Assembly: GCA_023101725.1 (NCBI GenBank)
Contig: JALJCO010013366.1
Coordinates: forward strand, 1-64,000
Direction: 5' to 3'
DNA length: 64,000 nucleotides
From: Atherinomorus stipes
Taxonomy: Eukaryota; Chordata; Actinopteri; Atheriniformes; Atherinidae
The notes beneath the pieces were generated by a model. The model saw nothing but the letters and a program-made list of their open reading frames with translations. It ran no database searches and was not told where the DNA came from. Shown here piece by piece: positions 37,331-64,000 of the stretch; positions within the stretch are counted from its first letter, which is position 1; every line of letters starts with the position of its first letter. A program made the translations under genes and the position numbers.

Positions 37331-40202
37331 GTTTATTAAGATGGAGTCCATCTGAGCTGAAGAGATGACGAAGTACATAATCATGATACCATTATTTGCT
37401 GCTTTGCCATAAGAGCCCAAAGAGCAAAATCTTCCCAAAAATTTTAATTTGGTAACTGGTTGATATTGAGAGGGTAAAGATACAAAATATGTGACATTTA
37501 CTGTGAAACTGCTGTGCAGAATATACTGGATGTTATTTGAAACAGCCATAATTTAATCAAAGCAAAAAAAAGCATCTTTACCATCTTTTTAATGGTTTTT
37601 ATCTCCGTTTTCTTATTGATTGCTGGCAAACACCTTCACCTGCCTCAAGCAGCTGAGTCTGATCCGAACACATCGGTGTTTCCTCTGCAGTGAACTCAAC
37701 TGCTCACTGACACTCGATATCTTCAGTCATTTGTTTGCAGACTCCTGCCAAGGTCTGCGAAGGAGCACCAGCGGCCCCTCCTTTACTCTCAACCCTCCTC
37801 TTTGTCCATCCTTGTATTTAATCACAAGTCTTTTGCTAAAAGGCCTCTTCCCTTCCTGTAAAATTCACCACTTGTTGAGTGTTTTTGTGCTTTGGCTCAC
37901 CTAAGCACACCTGAGGGTTAGCCAGGCTGCCAGATGGCACGTACAGCTTGCCCTACCAACTCATCCATGAAGAAACCTCATGGGTGCTACAGGAGATGAT
38001 TAGCAAGGTGGAGCTTGTTCACAGGCTTTTGTTACAGCACAGACTTCAATTACATCTTTGTCAGCAGCTTCTTTTGTCCTACAAGACTCAAATTGGGCAA
38101 TTTTCCTGTCTGTCAACTGTCAGCTGTCAGCAGCCACATCCATAGCTTTGCACCATCTTGCGGAGAAACTTATTTTGCTACAATTAGCATTGTTTAAAAC
38201 AATGAAAAACCAATATTAAATGTAGTAAAATCTTGATATTGATTCCTGCTTTTAAAAGTGAGCCTTTTTCTGGCTCAGATTCCACAGTTAGGGCGAGCTT
38301 CACCTTCGCATTGTTGCGCTGATAGCTCTCATGTAAAGGGGATTATCCTGGAGAGTATCTGTAACAGCATCCGGTAGTGGAGCAGGGACAGAGTGACACA
38401 AGGTGGGGTTCATTAGGAACGAATGTGGGTCATTGTTGGCTGATGTCCTAATTTTGATTCCTTTTAACCACAAAATAACAATAATTTCAGTTCATCACAT
38501 TCATAATTTAATTGGTGATGAGTGCCTGATTATTGAGCTTTCAGCCTCTTGTTTTAACAACGCGACTCACATTTTGCAAAAATGAAAAACTTAACACACT
38601 CTGGATCAGTAAGCAGCTTCATTCTTATGTGCATAACAAAACCAGTGTCAGAGGAAAAAGACCTGACCTGAAAACATTTTGCCTGAGGATGAATCAATTA
38701 CAACTATAAAATCAGGTGATCTACTTTCAGATGGATTTAAATGACTTACATGTCAAACTGTTATCAAACCGTGTGCTATATTTGAGGCCTTTAAGAATGA
38801 GGCAAAGAAAAATGTAGCTTAAATTGCAGGATATGGAGGATGTTTTCCCACAGAAGCTTTAAAATGAATATAAAATCTTATTTAAAAAAAAAAAGAAATT
38901 AATTAATATTTGAGGATTTCCTGAGAAGGCTGCCTGTGCTTCTTTACAGCTAAAGATGATGTAAATAAGTCACTAGAGTAATAAACCACATACCTGATTG
39001 AACTTTTTCATGTTTTTCCTTATCAACAATAAGCATCGTAACTTCTCAAAATTTGACATAACATCTGAATAACATGGTTGAGAATTCAATTATACCTGTG
39101 TATACATGGACTCGGACTGGCTTAGGTGTTTAGCACAATTCCCATTTCAGGCTTTGACCCAGAAATAACAGAAAAAAAATCAGTACATTGAAGAAAGAAT
39201 AGAAGAAACCCATTGCAACAAAGAATAACAACACATATTTGTATTTGTAAAATAAAATAAAATAATATTTATAAAAAAATTATAGACAATAGTTTTGTGA
39301 ACTGAAACAAGTCCAATTTAAACAAGCTAAACAGACTCATCATGACCTATTGTAGCAGAACCAGATATACACTCAGTCAAAAGTTTGGACAGACTTTCCC
39401 ATCAAATCCAATGGTAAAGTTTCTCTAAACTTGACTGAGAGTGTACTTCATCAATCATTTAATCTCCCTCGCTTGCATTCTGGGAGGAGAGTAGCCAAAT
39501 GAAATGTCCCAGCTGAGCTATACCTCCATTTAACTGTGCATGTAAACATAAGACAACCAATTTCTGCATGTAGAAAGTATCATAGGGTATTTATTCTCAG
39601 TTGAGATGAGATTTCTGTAAACAAGATGTAGAAAATCAACATGTGCCTTGAAACGTTGGTAAGTTACAGATTTTCATGTAACATTACTATTCATTCAGCT
39701 CACTGGTTATTGATCTGTCAAATTGCATCTGAACCTTGAAATACAGGGTTCTGTGTGATGTGAACAACCCCAAAACTAAAACTTCTTATTCATGATATCA
39801 CTAGAATTTGAATACGTATTTTAAACAAATATAAAAATATGTCTGAGCTAAACCTAACCTATGTATTAGTTATCTGTTCAGTTTTCTTCATTATGAGTAT
39901 CACATACTCTTGGTCTGGAGAGAATAAGTAGGCTATTCACCTCCAACTGAAGATGGATCTAAGAAGCTCTATGTTCCTATCAACACCAGATTTCAGTATT
40001 TCTTCACTGCAGAAATTTTGACTCGCTTTGTAAGAAATAGACATTAACATTAACTCTGCTCTCTGTTCTAAATCTAACCATCAATCTTCCCTTCAGCTTT
40101 GATTATGAGCTCTTTGGTGGGATACAGATGCAGCTGTGTTCCTGAAGATGAGGATGGTAGTTGTCGCTGCTCTGCTGATCCATCACACAACTGATGCATC
40201 TG
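37331..40202. other. Intergenic region downstream of ucp3; no gene seen
   Basis: Short open frames only, none with recognisable domains or good splice sites. This is where UCP2 would sit by comparison with human 11q13, and I find no carrier motifs (PxDxxK/R) on either strand. A small fold-back repeat sits at 39369-39445. 39,240-39,290 is A/T-rich. Confidence 0.55.
39369..39445. mobile_element. Small fold-back element, AGTCAAAAGTTTGGACA type
   Basis: ACACTCAGTCAAAAGTTTGG and the reverse complement of its partner (ACACTCTCAGTCAAGTTTAG) form two arms of about 33 bases around a short loop. The same family recurs at 52890-52955. AGTCAAAAGTTTGGACA is a common end of Tc1-like miniature elements in fish. 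Confidence 0.6.
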
Positions 40203-43200
40203 TCAAACTGGTCTAAACGGAGATTCCCAGGACTTCTGAAGACTCATCACTGCTCTCTTAATCTGCTCGTAGCTCACAAACATCACAATGTTCCATGAGC
40301 CCAGACGAAGAAACGAAGGCGTAAAGCTGGAAAAAGAATCAGGTGATCAGATGAGAGGTTCTGTTCTGACTGTTTTTGTTAACTAGACTGCTTACCCTTT
40401 ATAGAAAGCTGAGGGTCCTTCTTTCATCAGCATGGTTAAGGCACAGTTTATGGCACCGCTGTACTGTCCCGGCACTGAGTTCATAAAGCGGGTTTTTACC
40501 ACATCCACTGGAGACGCCACGATCGTGGTGCAGAAGCCTGCAGCAAAGGCTGCGGTGAAGTGGCATGGCATGTCATCTGTGGAAAATACAGTGTGTGCTG
40601 TGGTTGGTAAAATCCACACTGACAATGGATAGATTGACAGGTGAGGTGCACCTACCTGTCATCAGGTTGTTCTTCAGGATAAGCTCTTTGATCATGTCAT
40701 AGGTCACCAGCTCAGAGCAGTTTACGATGGCATTACGAGTTATGTTTGGCAGACAGCCTGAAGAGACAAGTTTTTCTGCATTCATAAAATAAATATTAAC
40801 CACAAAAAAATTAAAAGTACTCAAAGTAGTATATGAAGGATACAGTGAAGAACCACTGAACAATCATCATAACTTTAAGACACAGAGGGAGTGCAATAAG
40901 ATGACAGTTGGGAGACCAGCATGAGTCCAGGAGAACATATGATGGTGCAAGATGAGTCAGATGCACAACCACCACAGCATCCTCTCACAACTGGCAAAGT
41001 GTTGGCGGTGCTGCATCCATCATCCATCTTCAGCCACACCCAGGTGGTATGGGATGAGTTGGAGCACACAGTTAGGGGAAGGCAGACATTAAGTTCTTGG
41101 CATTCAGGGGAAAAAAAAAAAGTACATCTTTTTTCAATGATACAATATACTGTTATTTCAAAATTTCCCAAAAATTTAAAGCAGCCTGTAAAGCAGAAGT
41201 TTCAGCACTTTGCATGTCCAGAGCAGTGGTCCCCAACCTATTTTCCCTGAGGACCGCCTTCATGCAACTACCATAAAGCAGTGGACCCCCTTTGCTGAAA
41301 CCATGTTTGATTTTATACTTTTAGTGGCTAGCTTCCAAAATGGTAAAAAACTAAAATTAAAGATGCACTGCAACACCTCAGCTGATCTCTGTGTGGACAT
41401 GATCTTTAATCACACTGGCTCCAAACAGGAAAATATTTAAGCAAAAAATGATGACTTGAAGAATTTCAAATTTGTTTTCTACCTCTCTGTCGGTTTTACC
41501 CAGAATGCAGCAGGCACTCAGGCGCTCGTGAGAAAAACCTGAAGGAGCTAACTGAATGTCACACCTCTAGGCTCCAACAGAAATATTTCTCTCACTTCAG
41601 ACTCAACACCTGCTGAACTTCTGAACCCACTTTTGTGCCAGAGGCACAAATATGAAGCACATGATAAATCTGTCTAAAACGAAGTAAACAAAAAGTGGTT
41701 ATTTAACATCTAAACACCAAAGCTATGTACAGTATAAGATAATGCAAGTTGAGACATGGGAGTCATGACAGCTGCTGTGTTTAGGACGACACTGCTGTGC
41801 ACTGATACCTTTCCACAGTCCTTTGAAACCTTCGTCTCTGGCAATGGTCCTGTAGGCATTCGTAGTGCTGCTGTATCTCTTCATGGTGCTGCCCTCACGC
41901 AGCCGAACCTGAGCCTGGAACCTGACTTTTACCACATCGGTGGGCTGCGCAAAAGCAACTGCCATTGCCCCTGTGGTACATCCTGCCAGCAGTCGGGTAC
42001 CAAATCCAGCATCTGACAAACAAGCAGTCACAAGTTAACACAGAGCATTTAGAGGTCACAGTGGTGTAACGATAATGATTATAATGTTAGGTTTGATACA
42101 TTCTGTCAATGAAATGTGGCTTTATATTGCAACCTGCATTTTAATCAGATCTAAAGTATTATTTGAACTTTTAGAAGCAGTGGTGTAACAATGGAGGACA
42201 CTAAAAACGCAAGTTTTACAGAAGGCATTCAAATCTCTGAGCTACAGATGTGGGCATGAAAAAGTTCCTCCTTTTTCTGCCAGAAGTGGTGCACTAATAG
42301 TGCACCATTACTGCACTATCACTGGCTGAACGGCTTGTCCCGCAAATACGCCATCACTTACGGTGTCCAAACTTGGCGTGTAGGAACATCCTTGTTTCAG
42401 GCATTCATTCATGCTCTGAAATCATTTCCCCTGTGCACACCGGTGTTTCTCTGTGTGACTGAATTAGCAAACAAGTCGCTGGTAAGTGGCTGGCAGTCGG
42501 CTGAAAGGGGAACTTTTTCATGCCCAGATCTGCATCTGCAGTTGTCTAAAGTGTAGCAGATCAGGATGGAAACTAGTCTGCAGAAAGGAAAGTCTCTCTT
42601 GCAACGGTGACAAAGGTGGACCTGTTGAGGCCTGCAGCATAAACACATCCCTTACTGGAGCAGAATCTGGCCTGTGCCTTACATCATGAAGGTGTTTTCT
42701 TCCAAGCAAGTTGAGGCTCCCTTTAGGCAGACTAGGGAGTCTGTTTTGTAATTACAAGATATATTGTTTTTTTTGTTTGTTTGTTTGTTTTTTTTCTGTG
42801 CGTTTATTTTTTTTAAAGAAAGTACTGCTCTCTGACACTTGGGGGCAGTGTTTGAACCGCCCTTTAACTAATTCAATAAAATCTAACCAGTTAGTTGGAT
42901 CCTTGGACAAGGGATGTGTTTTATTGGTTTTGTTGTACAAATATAACTGAAAAAATCTTTCTGTGTCCACTCTTTGTTTTGTTTGCACCTGGAGATCAGA
43001 AATAGCCCTCAGAGGTGAACTGCATTACATTCCTTTCAAGCTTTTGAAATTTTTCTTTTCACAGCAGTTTTATTGTGGAATTAATAAATAATAAGCTGAT
43101 GAGCAGATTAAGATCAGAATTCTACCTGCAATGATAACATTTACTAATGCAACTATGATCAGTGACTAAATCTTATGGGTGTGAATGTGGTGTAACCTGC

Positions 43201-43991
43201 TGTGAATTTATCAGTTCTGATGAAAGATGGAAAGTTAGAGAAACCGACGTACTCTCTGATCCGCAGGCGTAGAGCTGCTTCATGGTGTCATACAAGCCGA
43301 TCCGGACTGAAGCGAAACTCATCTGCCTCTGTAATCCTGCCACCAGCCCATTGTAAAGGCCCCTGGGCCCCTCAGTCTTCACAATGGTGATGATGGTACC
43401 AAACACACCTCTGTATTCTGCCCTTTGACCTTCCAGTGAGGGCTTGCATTCACCCTGGATCTAAATATAAGAATGTACTTAATAAAATCTCTCCTTATGA
43501 AATGTTATTACATGCAACACACAACAGTACTGTGATGACTCTGAGTCATCTTTTGGGCTTCAAGAACATGAGATTTTTACATTAATTAATAACACAGAAG
43601 AATTAAAAGGGGTTGACTTATAGGAAAAGTGTGCTATTTTAAAACAATTTTAAGCAACTTAATTTCCTTGCACATTATTGTGTAATGACAATACAGCCTA
43701 TTTAATTCTATTTTTTAAAAATGGTAACACTTTAAAATAAGGGCCACAAAATTTGCTTGTAATTTAAACTTTAGCTGAAAATAGTAATGGGTATGGGTTT
43801 TATGTAAAATATATAAAAAAATATAATCAGCCGCATAAATTATGAAGGGCCTGGGATTGTTTCTCACCTGCAGTCGCACTTTGGCGGTGTCCAGTGGGAA
43901 GGTGATCAGATCAGCCACACAACCAGCTGTTCCAGCTGAAAAAAACCCGGACAGCTGCTGGTGGTGTTAGATCTGATGTTCTTCCAGCCAT
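40203..43991 (-). CDS. ucp3: Mitochondrial uncoupling protein (UCP3-like), six coding exons, frameshift in exon 1
   Basis: SLC25-family inner-mitochondrial-membrane carrier that regulates proton leak and anion exchange. Exons on the minus strand: 43868-43991, 43253-43460, 41809-42012, 40656-40757, 40396-40576 and 40203-40326. All introns are GT-AG, phases agree, and there are about 313 codons once one base is discounted. The three carrier signatures are present: [10 protein letters not shown] (exon 1), [10 protein letters not shown] (exon 3) and [12 protein letters not shown] (exon 5). [11 protein letters not shown] and ITRNAIVNC are UCP hallmarks. The start at 43991 (ATC ATGG context) gives [16 protein letters not shown], like the UCP N-terminus. 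An A7 run at 43939-43945 then puts the next codons out of frame, and six A would restore it. The end reads SWESPFRPV, three residues past the usual ESPF stop. UCP2 and UCP3 proteins are close. I choose UCP3 because it lies directly downstream of C2CD3 on the same strand, as in human. Confidence 0.9.
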
Positions 43992-44849
43992 GATCAGTGC
44001 CTTCAAGCATCAAGATGATCTCACAAAGAAAAATAAAGTAGCCTTCATCCTGCAACTTCAGCCAAACGTAGCCTTTACTCCTGCCCAGGAACCGGCTTAC
44101 AGGGGCCGACGTCAACTTTCAGGTAATAAAGTTAGTCTTTTGAAAGCAGAGTCTTTTTGTCGCGCCATTAATAAATTCGTTGTAAACTATAACGCGACTA
44201 AAGATAAAAACGACTGAAAAAGAGATGAGAACAAAGCTGCTTTCTATGCATATTAACACCTGACGACAGGTGGACCCGCTGACTGGTTAAAAACTTTTTC
44301 CGGAAAGCCCTGCCTGCAAATCAAATACGCGTGAAGTACTGTATGTTCCAACATGACATAATAAGTCTGCCTGCGGGGATGTTTCTCACTTAGGATTCAC
44401 GTGCCCGAAAACCACAACCCCCGGTTTCGCTGTCATCAGCATCAACAAATCAACAAGTCATCTAACTGGAAGCTTGTTTATGCCGCAAAGACTCAACCTA
44501 ACTGGTGCTTACATTTTATTGAACTTTATTACATTTTATGGAGCAACTATAACGCTATAGACAAAACTAATCTGCAACCAACTCCTCTGGCTTACCCATC
44601 CACCTAGAAAGATCATTACTTGAGCTTTCTACTGTATTTTTTTAATCTTTTTTTTTTAAGTGTTATGTATATATTCAAATGCTTAATTCCTTCATAATCT
44701 TAATACAGCCATAGAAGTTTCAGCTTCACTAAAACAACAACAAAAAAGCATCCAGTTTTTAAAACAATCCAATTTATTATAAGAATACAAAATATTACAT
44801 TTTATGTACATGATTGTTGTGGTTTAAAACCACTGATTGGCAGACATTG
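43992..44849. other. ucp3 upstream / C2CD3 downstream interval
   Basis: About 860 bases separate the two genes, so the ucp3 promoter and 5' UTR must lie in this gap, overlap the C2CD3 3' UTR or use a more distant first exon. The stretch 44,120-44,350 is richer in CpG than its surroundings (CGCGCC, AACGCGAC, ACGACTG). A CAGGTGG E-box-like word lies at 44,268. No TATA box or upstream exon can be placed with confidence. A T-rich run at 44,637-44,660 separates it from the C2CD3 tail. Confidence 0.45.
44773..44778 (-). terminator. c2cd3: C2CD3 poly(A) signal AATAAA
   Basis: AATAAA on the minus strand, 72 bases past the C2CD3 stop codon at 44850-44852. It is the first consensus signal in the right direction, giving a short 3' UTR of about 90-110 bases. 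Confidence 0.6.
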
Positions 44850-60419
<15,570 letters not shown>

Positions 60420-60659
60420 TCCTCAGTTCATTCAAGGCAGACTGTGAATGACAGGCAGGCAGAAGCGCTGTCTGGACCATCAAAAGACATGTTTATTATC
60501 ACTTTAGTGAACTAATAACCTTTTTAACAGAGCTAAATGAAGTGCGCGCGCACACACGCACACATTGACACAGATAAGCGGCAGCGCGAAAAACTGTCTC
60601 CCAGCAACGTGCGATCAGGAACTTCTGTCCCGCTTCCGCTGCCGCTACATTATACTGAG

Positions 60660-60671
60660 GCATTCTGGGAA
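60660..60671 (-). promoter_or_regulatory. c2cd3: ZNF143-type motif TTCCCAGAATGC upstream of C2CD3
   Basis: The minus strand reads CTTTCCCAGAATGCCTCAG about 240 bases before the C2CD3 start codon. TTCCCAGAATGC is the core of the ZNF143/SBS element, frequent in housekeeping vertebrate promoters. A GC-rich patch (CGCTTCCGCTGCCGCT) lies beside it. This probably marks the transcription start area at about 60,600-60,660. Function is inferred from motif and position. Confidence 0.55.
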
Positions 60672-60679
60672 AGCGAGTT

Positions 60680-63600
60680 TAAAATAGGCGGTGGTTCACG
60701 GTGAAGTTTGAACGAACGTCGCAAGGATTTAAACATGTTCTTGTCAAGTATTATTTGTACGATTACTTGAACCCCCCCAAAAAAGAGGTTGCTGTTTGAG
60801 AATTAGCCTAGCGTTATAATAAAGTACAACATGCTTATACTAAAATTAATGTAATTTGATTATAAGCATAAGCGTGCCCAGTATCCCATCAATCAGATAA
60901 ATAAATACATTTGCTGTTGTACCGCACAAACAGCTTAAAACTAACCAAGTAGACTACAGCCTACTATAGCTATCTACTGGCCTACATATAGCATTACAGT
61001 ACATTGCAACTCAAATTCTTCATGGGCTTGAGAGGAAAATTCTGAGCAGAAGAAACAACTACATTTTCACATTTAAAAAAAAGTAAATACTGTTAAATTC
61101 TGTAACATTCCAACCAAACAAAACCAAGGGTACTTCTGTAATTACTTCTCCTCTCCATATCTTTCTACTACTTTCTTTTTATTCTTTTTTAATGAGAAAT
61201 GTTAACAGTTTTTCGTTTACTATCATTAGGCTATCACACTTTTTTTTTTTTTTCACAAATTAACACCTGTGACAGAAACATATCTCTGTCCTTATGCTGT
61301 TGTTTCCCCCTTCACACTCTCTGATTTGAAACAGCTTCTGAATACTGTGGCAAAGTAAATTATTCAGTACTTACTCTAGCTGTGCCATTCTAACACTCAA
61401 CTAATAAAATCTAAGGATATCCAAATTAATGAACAAAATGTTGGCAGGTTCCCTGAAGTTTGAGTGATTTATCTTTTTATAGCTCTTTTCTGTAACTTCA
61501 AAATAAGAAAAGTGCTGGTTTTATGCTGTACCCCATATCTCTATAAAATAAAGCATATACCTGTCAGGAAGCAGCAGAACAAGTGTATATACTGGAATGA
61601 TTTCTTAACTATCTTTTGTTTCATAAAGTAGGCCCTATAGCAATAGTTTTTGACATTTTTATCTTCCCATTATTCATATGAGGCTTCCAACAGTTTTATT
61701 ACTCCAAGAATTTTTTTTCGGGCACTCTTTCACTTTCAATATCTTGATTGGAGCCAGCTTTTAATTCTTTTGGTTCGAAAAATGATCAAGTTTGTTTTAT
61801 GGTACTTACATTCAATGGTAACTTATTTCTATCAAACCAAATCTTTTTTGCACATTTAACTCTTTTTCAGCTGTAATCAGAATCTGTTCTAGATCTTTGC
61901 CAGAGCAATAGAGAGTGGTGCAGTCAGAGAATAAAACACATTTAAACAGTTTGGAAACATCACAGATATCAACTTTTCATCGATGTGTGTGCCAACCCTC
62001 TTATGCCATTTCTCAAATGTATTCAGGAATATACAAAATCAACTGTATCAAATACCTTATTAAAAAACCACCAACTGTATATTCTTTATTATCTACTGCA
62101 GTAAATTCAAATGAAACATGAAACCATGAAATGATTTATCACATTTGATGTTTATGGGATGTACCAAATAAGTAAAGAGATAACTTTCCAACACCAAAAA
62201 GTCTAAACCTACAAAAAAAGTCTTTAATTAACTTTATAAATTAGCTAATGTAACCCCCAACACTATGAAATAACTAATAACTATAAAATATTGGGTTAGA
62301 ACTACACTATACCTTTTTAATTAATAAATGTTAATCAAAGTTGAACTTAAATTAATGGACTCAGTTTATTTCAATCACAATCTTGACAAAAATTTATTGT
62401 AAATTAATTTACAAGAGAATAAAGATCTACACATTTTTTAATGCTTAGAAATTATAACACTTAATTATCAAAATGTCTGCCAATTATGTAGAAACATGAA
62501 AGAGGCATAATGTGGGTTCCAGCTATAACAGCTGAGAAAGTCTAGGGCAGTGAGCATAATCAGTGAATGTCAGATGAATATAACACAAGGTCATCCATTA
62601 ACTTCATGACACAAAATCCTCCTTGCATAGTACATGACCAAAATATTTTCTGTCTGTCACAAATGTACATGGAAAGAAGAATAAATAAAGATAATGCATA
62701 CAAAATTACAGATAAATGCCATTCAAATTTCATGGGAAAAAATTCAGCAAAGAATAAGTAGCACTCATATTTGAGTGAAAGTGGGGGGGGGGAATTCAGC
62801 ATCATATCGGCACCATCCTGCTGTCTCTTACTTAACCAGCAGAGGGGAGCACTGATCTTTCTAAAGTAGTTGGGGAGAAAGGATTTCCCTTGAAGAGCCT
62901 GAGACTCCAAGCGGATCGCTACTATCTGCTTTATTTACTTTCTGCTGTTGGCTGGTTTGTCAGTCAGCATTAGATACAAATGATGTTTTATTTCAAAACA
63001 GCGACTCACTAACAAGTAGGTAGAAAGAATCTACGAGATCTCAGAATCATTCATAACTTAGTAATGCCACATCATTAATAAGCCCGTTTTCCAAACTACA
63101 GAAATACTGTATGCCTTTAACAATGTCCTGAGGATGACCTATGACCTGCTCATGTGTGCTTTCAGTAGTGTGAACAACTCTTGAGCGTAGCAACAAGTCT
63201 TGTTGCAGACACGTTTGCTGTGGTAACCATGAGGGTTACAAAGAGTGTGCTGCAAGAGTAAAAAAAAATAAAGCCATTTAGATTTAAGAGAGTACTAATA
63301 CTTAAAGACGGACATAAAACTAGTTTCTTGGAGTTTCTAGTTTATTACTTTCCCGATAGGATTTTACATGCATGTGAAAAAGTTTGTGATGCTTCAGTTC
63401 TAATGGAAAACTGACTTGCATAGCACATAAAATCAAGTAGTGGTAAAATCTGTTGAAACCTTTTTTTTTCTTTGTAGTAATGAGGCAATATTTTAGTGGT
63501 AAATTAAGTAGATAGTATGCCTCATTGTGTATTTATTTTATTAATAGCTGTAATAAACCTGTCCTTCAAAGCAATATGGCTTCTCTTTTTCCAGGCTGTG

Positions 63601-64000
63601 GGAAAATTGTAAAGTCCTACTGTGAAGTATGCTTGCAGGAATGTGCAATAGAGATCCAGAACATGCCCTGCTCATATACTGTCTAGTGTGTGCTTGGAGA
63701 GACTCCCTGACCTGGAGCTCTGTGGGTAAGTGAGGATAATGATATTAATCCATAGCTGCCATTCAAGCAGCAGGATATTCCCCAAAGGTGCCATACAGAG
63801 AGGCCTGATGTCGTCTCTTGCTCATATAGGGAATTCTAACACTCTGCGTGACCCACCTCACTCTGTTTTAAGATGGATTATGAGCTTCTCTTGCACAGAT
63901 ATCTGACACATCTAGGTATGCAGACGGAGCTGGTCGTGTGAGTTCAAACAGGTTTGAAATCACGCATGGCACAGAAAAACAGACAATAACTGAGGAATAG
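60680..64000. other. Region upstream of C2CD3, no gene assigned
   Basis: No recognisable protein exon. In human the next gene upstream of C2CD3 is PPME1, and I see no piece of it here. Two stretches have exon-like borders: 63595-63725 on plus (TTTTTCCAG acceptor, GGTAAGTGA donor) and 63139-63249 on minus (TTTACTCTTGCAG acceptor, 36 codons to a TAG). A CTCF-like word CCAGCAGAGGGGAGC sits at 62836-62850. The rest is A/T-rich. Confidence 0.4.

Noticed and set aside
41222..41300. CAGTGGTCCCCAACCT start of a hAT-type element in ucp3 intron
   Set aside because: Only one end is recognisable and no matching terminus or duplication was found, so no element is called.
62560..62910. 116-residue open frame on the minus strand
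   Set aside because: No domain, odd composition, no splice support. The sequence around it is ordinary A/T-rich intergenic DNA.

Overview
This window looks like teleost fish nuclear DNA. It carries two spliced vertebrate genes on the minus strand, C2CD3 followed by a mitochondrial uncoupling protein gene, with GT-AG introns. The surrounding repeats are of fish type: a Tc1-like transposon, an L2-like LINE fragment, small inverted-repeat elements and many AGCGCCCCCTAG-type repeats. The species cannot be told from the sequence alone.

Layout. (1) Bases 1-30,320 are a macrosatellite. Nine junctions, each an AAT tract followed by a 14-bp palindrome, divide it into one partial and eight full units of 3.24-3.86 kb, in the order A-B-A'-A-A-A-A'-B-B. 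All units share a dimer of two diverged ~0.77 kb monomers. A and B differ in the spacer and in the number of 165-bp subrepeats. The array codes for nothing I can defend, but it carries about five CTCF-like AGCGCCMCCTAG motifs per unit, all in the same orientation. (2) 30,321-34,845 is a diverged, broken array unit carrying a dead Tc1-like transposon. (3) 34,864-35,364 is five tandem ~100-bp GC-rich units made of nested palindromes. (4) 35,365-40,202 has no gene; it holds a 732-bp inverted-repeat element set into an L2-like LINE fragment. (5) 40,203-43,991 is a six-exon uncoupling protein gene, best called ucp3. (6) 44,850-60,419 is C2CD3 in 34 coding exons, for which I could build a fully in-phase model of about 2,181 codons. 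(7) 60,420-64,000 is the C2CD3 5' end plus mostly unassigned sequence.

The order C2CD3 then UCP3, both on the same strand, matches the human 11q13 block, where UCP2 follows UCP3. Here no UCP2 is seen in the 40 kb downstream; repeats occupy that place. The ucp3 copy as read has a one-base frameshift in an A7 run of exon 1 and has lost the usual stop after its conserved C-terminus. Both may be homopolymer read errors. A deletion-rich stretch at 19,690-19,915 also points to uneven consensus quality.

As for genes working together: C2CD3 builds the distal centriole and primary cilium, and the uncoupling protein is an inner-mitochondrial-membrane carrier. They share a neighbourhood by ancient synteny, not a pathway. 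The most unusual material is the macrosatellite with its one-way ladder of CTCF-like motifs, together with the palindromic minisatellite that shares a 13-base motif with it in inverted orientation.
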